25,141 nucleotides of DNA from contig NMRA01000997.1 of assembly GCA_002633005.1 (NCBI GenBank), positions 50,119 through 75,259 on the forward strand. Direction: 5' to 3'. Position 1 is the first letter of the stretch. Each line of letters starts with the position of its first letter. This document shows, piece after piece, positions 20,923 through 25,141 of this stretch. The DNA comes from Phoronis australis (taxonomy: Eukaryota > Phoronida > Phoronidae). A program made the translations under genes and the position numbers. The notes below the pieces were generated by a model, which did no database searches, was not told the DNA's origin, and saw only the letters and a list, made by a program, of their open reading frames with translations.

Positions 20923-22252
20923 GTAAGTTTACGCTATCACTAATCTGAAATGAAAGTTTGTAAAGATTAAGTTTGAATCATGTTATCATCCACGATACTG
21001 TTTTAAGCCGCACCGATCTTGAGACTTCTATTTTGGAATCGACTGAGGAACAATGTTGCAGAGGAACGCGTACGCGTTGCCCCCAGGTGTTGTATAGGCC
21101 TATGTACGGCTATATAGAAATGTTTGTTGAAGAATGCTGTCAAGTTTTTTGAAAAGTAGAATGTTCCTTTCAGAGTTGTATTTCGTTAATAACAATGTCT
21201 TTTGATAAACGAAGTAAGAGTGTGAATTTCATGTGTTTCGTCTTTCTACATGGGTCATGGTAGTCCCTATTAATTTTGTACTTTAATAAGTAACTAGTAG
21301 GCCTACTTGTGACAACTTGTGTTAATGTTGTTTTCTTGTCTTATTTTCCTGTACCGATGCATAGTAAACATTTTATTTAGTTGCTTACTTTCTAAGCCTT
21401 ATTACAAACTAGCTAGCCTTGGTGTAAAGCTGTTTGTCTTCATAGTGCTAGTTGTCTTGGTGGTTAGACGTAACTTGGTGTTCATTTCCTTCCAACTCAA
21501 ACACTTTTTCAAATCCAAGGAACATCACAGAGTACCTCAGAAGTGACTGAGCAAATTAAAGATATTACACTTTCTGCTCTGTTCTCCAAAATACTGTTAG
21601 GTATTGATTTAAAACGTTCCACTTTTGCATCAGGGACTGTCAAAAAGCAGACTGATTTTTGTGAAAAAATCACAGTTGCATCAAATGAAAAGGAAATGAT
21701 AATTTAGAAAATAACTATGACAAAGATTTTGAGATTTTATTTGTAGCATTTATATCATACTAAATTGAATCATGTAATTGATCTCGTGATTTTGCTTTGA
21801 ATGTACTTTCCTCTTGTTCAAAATTTTACGATAAAAGCATACTAATCACTTGAGCTTATTAATGGGAGGTTGGCTTAAAGTCAGCTACTAACTTCAATTT
21901 AAATTCTGCTTTCAGAAAATATGTACTTTCGCTGAGAGTTAAATTTTACAGTTTTACAGATATTTGGCTATATGTACAGATTTGTAAATAAGGACCTATA
22001 TAACCTTATTATGGTTGTTGTTAAATGTTAATAAGAACGAATACAATCAACAGTCAATGTTTTACTCACAGCCGTTGAATTTGCATTAACTTGCCTAGGA
22101 CTGTTTTAGTTCCATGTACCAGGAAGTGAATGACTTTTGATAATGATATGCCCCAGTTTAATGTCTTTTTGTTATCTAAGGTTAGTTCATTGAAAAACAC
22201 CGTTTGAAGCTGAAATATGTCTTGAGTGATTATAATTATTTTCTGTCTGCAG
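20923..22252 (+). other. Inferred intron in the TRIM 5' UTR
   Basis: It is bounded by GTAAGT at the left and a pyrimidine-rich acceptor (TTATTTTCTGTCTGCAG) at the right. It is AT-rich with no coding signal; the small frame at 21319-21546 has no recognisable features. The acceptor is more certain than the donor. Confidence 0.5.
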
Positions 22253-22255
22253 GAC

Positions 22256-24049
22256 ATGGCGTCGAACGATCCAGTTGCCCAGCTGCGTCGACTGGTAGAG
22301 TGCCCCGTGTGTTTTGAGCGATTCAGAGACCAGAGGGTTTTGCCATGTCTTCACTCATTCTGTGAAGATTGCTTGAACAGTCACATGACAGAACAGGGGC
22401 AAAGTGGTGAATTTCCATGTCCGGTGTGCATAACAAAATTTGCTGTTCCAGGAGAACGGGTTAGTGGCTTCAAACATAACTTTATTCATGCCGGTATCTG
22501 TGACATTGTTTCGAATTATGACAGCATGAATAAAATGCATTGTTCAGCTCATGGAGACCGAGTTTTGGAACTGTACTGTGAACAGTGCGAGGTGGCCATA
22601 TGTTCACGTTGTTTAACTTCAAGTCATAAGCGACACGATCTGAAAGATTTAGACGTTGCTGCAAAAGACGCCATTGAGGTGATGCGTGATTTGTTGAAAC
22701 CTTGGCGAGATGTTACGCAGCACTGGGAAATGTTGCGTGATAAACGACAGCAAGTTACACAAAGTTATGCCCAGCAACAAAATGCTTGTAAGAATGAGAT
22801 AAAACGTGTATACAGCGATTTCCTAGCACAGATCACTCGTCAGGTTAAGGTTAATGAAGAGAGAGCTATTGCTGACTTGGAAAAACAAGTAGAGGCGGCA
22901 AGAAAACAGGCAGAAGCTGCTTGTGATGAGGCTGAACTGAACAGGGCGAAGTTTGCTAGCGTATATGATTATGAAAATAATGTTCTTGAGTCGTGTCATG
23001 ACGCTGAGAAACTGCAACAATTCAATGAGATTAAGTCTCTTCTTAAAAACTTGAATATTGATCAAATCGAAAAGCGGGTTGAAAAAGCAGTCTTTGAAAT
23101 CCAACCTTCGACAATTGCAGTTCCAAATGTAGCTGTGAATATTATGAGAAAAATGGAAGACGAAAATATTTCACCCAATTTTTTAGAAAATTTTGCCTCA
23201 GTTGTTGCAGTTTCCAGTAAATCACCTGTCCACGGTGTGACCCCTCAACTGACTGTTAAACATGTTCAACTTGAGCGGAGATTTAGCAGTCGGCTTGAAG
23301 GGGAGGGGAGAGGCTGTTGTGTGGGACTGGCAGTGGGTGATGGGGTGGTGGTTGTAACGGACATGAACAACGAGAATGTCAAGGTGTTTGATAAAAACAA
23401 CTTGACATTCAAATTCACGTTAAACACCGCCCAGCACCAAATGCAGTGCCCTGTTGATGTGACATGTAATAGACTTGGTGAGATCTTCATCACCGACCGC
23501 GGCATTCACGGTGTTGTCAAGTATGACGCCAGAGGTCAACTGGTGAAGGTCTACCCAGGTGTGTATAAAGATGGGGGGCGTATTACATGTCACACCGACC
23601 AGCTGATAGTGGCGGATACACACGGTGGACGGGTGTTGTACAGTGACTTTGATTGTGAGGTCCATCATCAAATAAACGCCCCCTCCCTGGGTCTGAGTGA
23701 GTTCTCACCACACTATATATGTGTGGCTGAGAACACTGGACATGTGGTGGTGAGCCAGATGACACCCCCACGTGTGTACGTGATTGACCCCACACAGCCG
23801 GCCCATAAACACACATTCAGTGATGGACTGGGTGCGCCGCGCGGTGTGTGTGTGGATCAGTTCGGCCACATTCTCCTGGCTGACTGGAACAAACAGTGTA
23901 TACATCTATTGACCCCTGCACGTGCACACGTGATCGCTACGGAGGGTGATATCTACAGGCCTACAGCCATATGTCCATCAGGCCCAGGGAAGGTGTATGT
24001 ACTGGAGTGGAGAGGTGATGTGAAGGAGTTTAGTTATCTTGATATCTAA
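22256..24049 (+). CDS. TRIM-NHL protein (RING, B-box, coiled coil, NHL), putative E3 ubiquitin ligase
   Basis: This is an intact 597-residue tripartite-motif protein in a single exon. The RING finger has Cys16, 19, 31, His33, Cys36, 39, 55 and 58 (C3HC4), the fold that recruits an E2 for ubiquitin transfer. One B-box follows: Cys96, His99, Cys108, 111, 116, 119, His124, 127. Residues ~135-290 are a charged helical coiled coil for dimerisation. From ~350 to the end are about six NHL-type propeller blades, each ending like VVVTDMNNENVKVFD, LLADWNKQCIHLL or VYVLEWRGDVKEF; these bind protein or RNA partners. No filamin domain is evident, unlike TRIM2/3/71. The start at 22256 (GACATGG) lies three bases after a splice acceptor, so the ten in-frame upstream codons are intronic. 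It is probably a cytoplasmic member of the expanded invertebrate TRIM2/3/32/56-like group; orthology and substrates are unknown. Confidence 0.95.
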   Translation: MASNDPVAQLRRLVECPVCFERFRDQRVLPCLHSFCEDCLNSHMTEQGQSGEFPCPVCITKFAVPGERVSGFKHNFIHAGICDIVSNYDSMNKMHCSAHGDRVLELYCEQCEVAICSRCLTSSHKRHDLKDLDVAAKDAIEVMRDLLKPWRDVTQHWEMLRDKRQQVTQSYAQQQNACKNEIKRVYSDFLAQITRQVKVNEERAIADLEKQVEAARKQAEAACDEAELNRAKFASVYDYENNVLESCHDAEKLQQFNEIKSLLKNLNIDQIEKRVEKAVFEIQPSTIAVPNVAVNIMRKMEDENISPNFLENFASVVAVSSKSPVHGVTPQLTVKHVQLERRFSSRLEGEGRGCCVGLAVGDGVVVVTDMNNENVKVFDKNNLTFKFTLNTAQHQMQCPVDVTCNRLGEIFITDRGIHGVVKYDARGQLVKVYPGVYKDGGRITCHTDQLIVADTHGGRVLYSDFDCEVHHQINAPSLGLSEFSPHYICVAENTGHVVVSQMTPPRVYVIDPTQPAHKHTFSDGLGAPRGVCVDQFGHILLADWNKQCIHLLTPARAHVIATEGDIYRPTAICPSGPGKVYVLEWRGDVKEFSYLDI

Positions 24050-24078
24050 TTTAACACACCTGTACCATCACCTGGTTG

Positions 24079-24084
24079 AATAAA
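24079..24084 (+). terminator. Proximal polyA signal of the TRIM gene
   Basis: This AATAAA lies 30 bases after the stop codon and would give a very short 3' UTR. Confidence 0.6.
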
Positions 24085-24206
24085 TGTTTGTGATAATGTT
24101 TTGATGAAATGTTTTGTGAAATAACTGTTTGAAATTCTTGAAGTCTGTATGTAACATTGTGTGCAGATGACAAAGTAATATTGGACGTGTTTTGTTTAAA
24201 AATTCC

Positions 24207-24212
24207 AATAAA
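24207..24212 (+). terminator. Distal polyA signal of the TRIM gene
   Basis: This second AATAAA lies 158 bases after the stop codon and has a T/G-containing stretch after it. Alternative 3' ends are possible. Confidence 0.6.
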
Positions 24213-24940
24213 AGTTTGACAAAAATGAGATCATTAATACCTGAAGGTGTCGTGTATTTTAATGATCATTGTAGATATACTGTTAAATGCGTGCGTTTAC
24301 CTTTTTACAGACCTGTTTTACCTGTGCGTAGTTGTGCGCGGCGACATTTTATCACCTTAAAACGCACTGTCTCACATTTGTGTTCGAGTGAAACACGTGT
24401 TGTAAAGATTGTGCGCTGTTCTATATTTTCAATACCAAAATTCTATTCACGACGCCATGAACATCATCATATTTCTACGATATGAAATAACTGTGATCAT
24501 AGTGTTCTAAGTGTGCAATTAACATTTTGTAACTTCAAATAGTCGTATTAATGCCATATGTCAAGTTTGCTAGTTTTTGGTATCCTAATTGGAATTATTG
24601 CCTATTGATTAAACGGTAAATTCTTTAATTAAACTGGGATTCCTTAATTGTTCGTTTTAATTGAAATTTTCACGCTTAAAATTCTTAATCAATATTATTG
24701 CATACTTAAGATTTTCATTATCATCAAAACAAAATATATTGGTTAAATTGACGTTATCATTTTCACGACCGAAAAACGCAAGCTTGGGATTGAGTGGGAT
24801 AAAATTTTTGACCTTATAAGCTTTGAATAAACCTAAAAAAACACAAAATTATTCGTTGTGTTTTGCGATTTAATTACAAATCTCCAATTATCGCCGTTAT
24901 TTGCCAGACATTCGCTTGAAATACTCTCCCACGTACTGAT
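24213..24940. other. AT-rich 3' flank, no gene seen
   Basis: The 97-codon open frame at 24192-24485 begins within the TRIM 3' region and has no recognisable motif. The rest is AT-rich with many TTAATT and TTAAA strings and no clear structure. Confidence 0.5.
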
Positions 24941-25010
24941 GCTGGGATGAAGCGCAGGCAAACAAAACGTTTGCCTGCGACGCAACAATTTGTGAAGTTC
25001 GATTCCCAGC
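24941..25010 (+). repeat. Nested stem structure with B-box-like motif (tRNA-like)
   Basis: An outer 7-bp stem (GCTGGGA 24941-24947 with TCCCAGC 25004-25010) encloses a perfect 11-bp hairpin (CGCAGGCAAAC 24953-24963, loop AAAAC, GTTTGCCTGCG 24969-24979). GTTCGATTC (24998-25006) fits the pol III B-box core GTTCRANNC. The ~70-base span is tRNA-sized, but no D arm or proper T stem can be drawn and the A-box is not clear. It is either a SINE remnant or a chance hairpin. Confidence 0.4.
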
Positions 25011-25141
25011 TGAGGCTGATCTCGGAAAGTGATTCTTCTTGACTATAGTGTCACCTTAGTCGTTGACAATTATGAAAAATTGTTGCAGCATTACTCCAAA
25101 CAAGATATCCGAAAAATTTATTCCTTGCCTTTTACACTTCC

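Noticed and set aside
22823-23905. Several minus-strand frames of 66-93 codons
   Set aside because: They are shadows of the TRIM coding exon.
1-25141. CRISPR array, bacterial operon or prophage
   Set aside because: No regularly spaced direct repeats with unique spacers, no Shine-Dalgarno-spaced genes, and the eukaryotic gene and transposon content argue against a prokaryotic source.

Overview
This window looks like nuclear DNA from a marine invertebrate animal. It is AT-rich, mostly non-coding and packed with decayed transposable elements. Its one clearly intact gene encodes a TRIM protein (RING, B-box, coiled coil, NHL propeller) with metazoan-style splicing and polyadenylation signals. Operons, Shine-Dalgarno sites and dense coding are absent, so it is not bacterial. 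The sequence does not allow a closer taxonomic call. All family assignments were made by reading translations, without database searches.

Layout. Positions 476-2446 are a nest of mobile DNA: long-palindrome elements, a tRNA-like pol III promoter remnant, one copy of a dispersed repeat, and the 3' end of a CR1/L2-type LINE with its polyA signal. Positions 2527-3755 hold a broken Tc1/mariner transposase on the minus strand. A second, inverted copy of the dispersed repeat lies at 5284-5438 and is interrupted exactly at a TA by a mariner-like end. At 7445-8062 there is a minus-strand LTR-like block with heat-shock elements, a TATA box and AATAAA in promoter order.

Positions 10655-12631 hold two ~880-bp direct copies about 95% alike; the window's only N sits at the start of the second, which suggests a possible haplotype-assembly artefact. 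A third, more diverged partial copy runs into a decayed minus-strand gene (12655-14410). That gene reads as a TPR protein with a nucleotidyltransferase-like domain, broken by stops and frameshifts. A 310-bp MITE follows at 15102-15411. A pair of inverted 16-bp-period arrays brackets 16125-17012. Positions 17013-20799 hold nothing recognisable.

The TRIM locus occupies the right end: a CpG-rich candidate promoter and first exon (about 20800-20922), a ~1.3-kb intron, one large coding exon (22256-24049) and two AATAAA signals. The last kilobase is AT-rich and ends with a nested stem structure containing a B-box-like motif. The intact TRIM gene shows no functional link to the other features.
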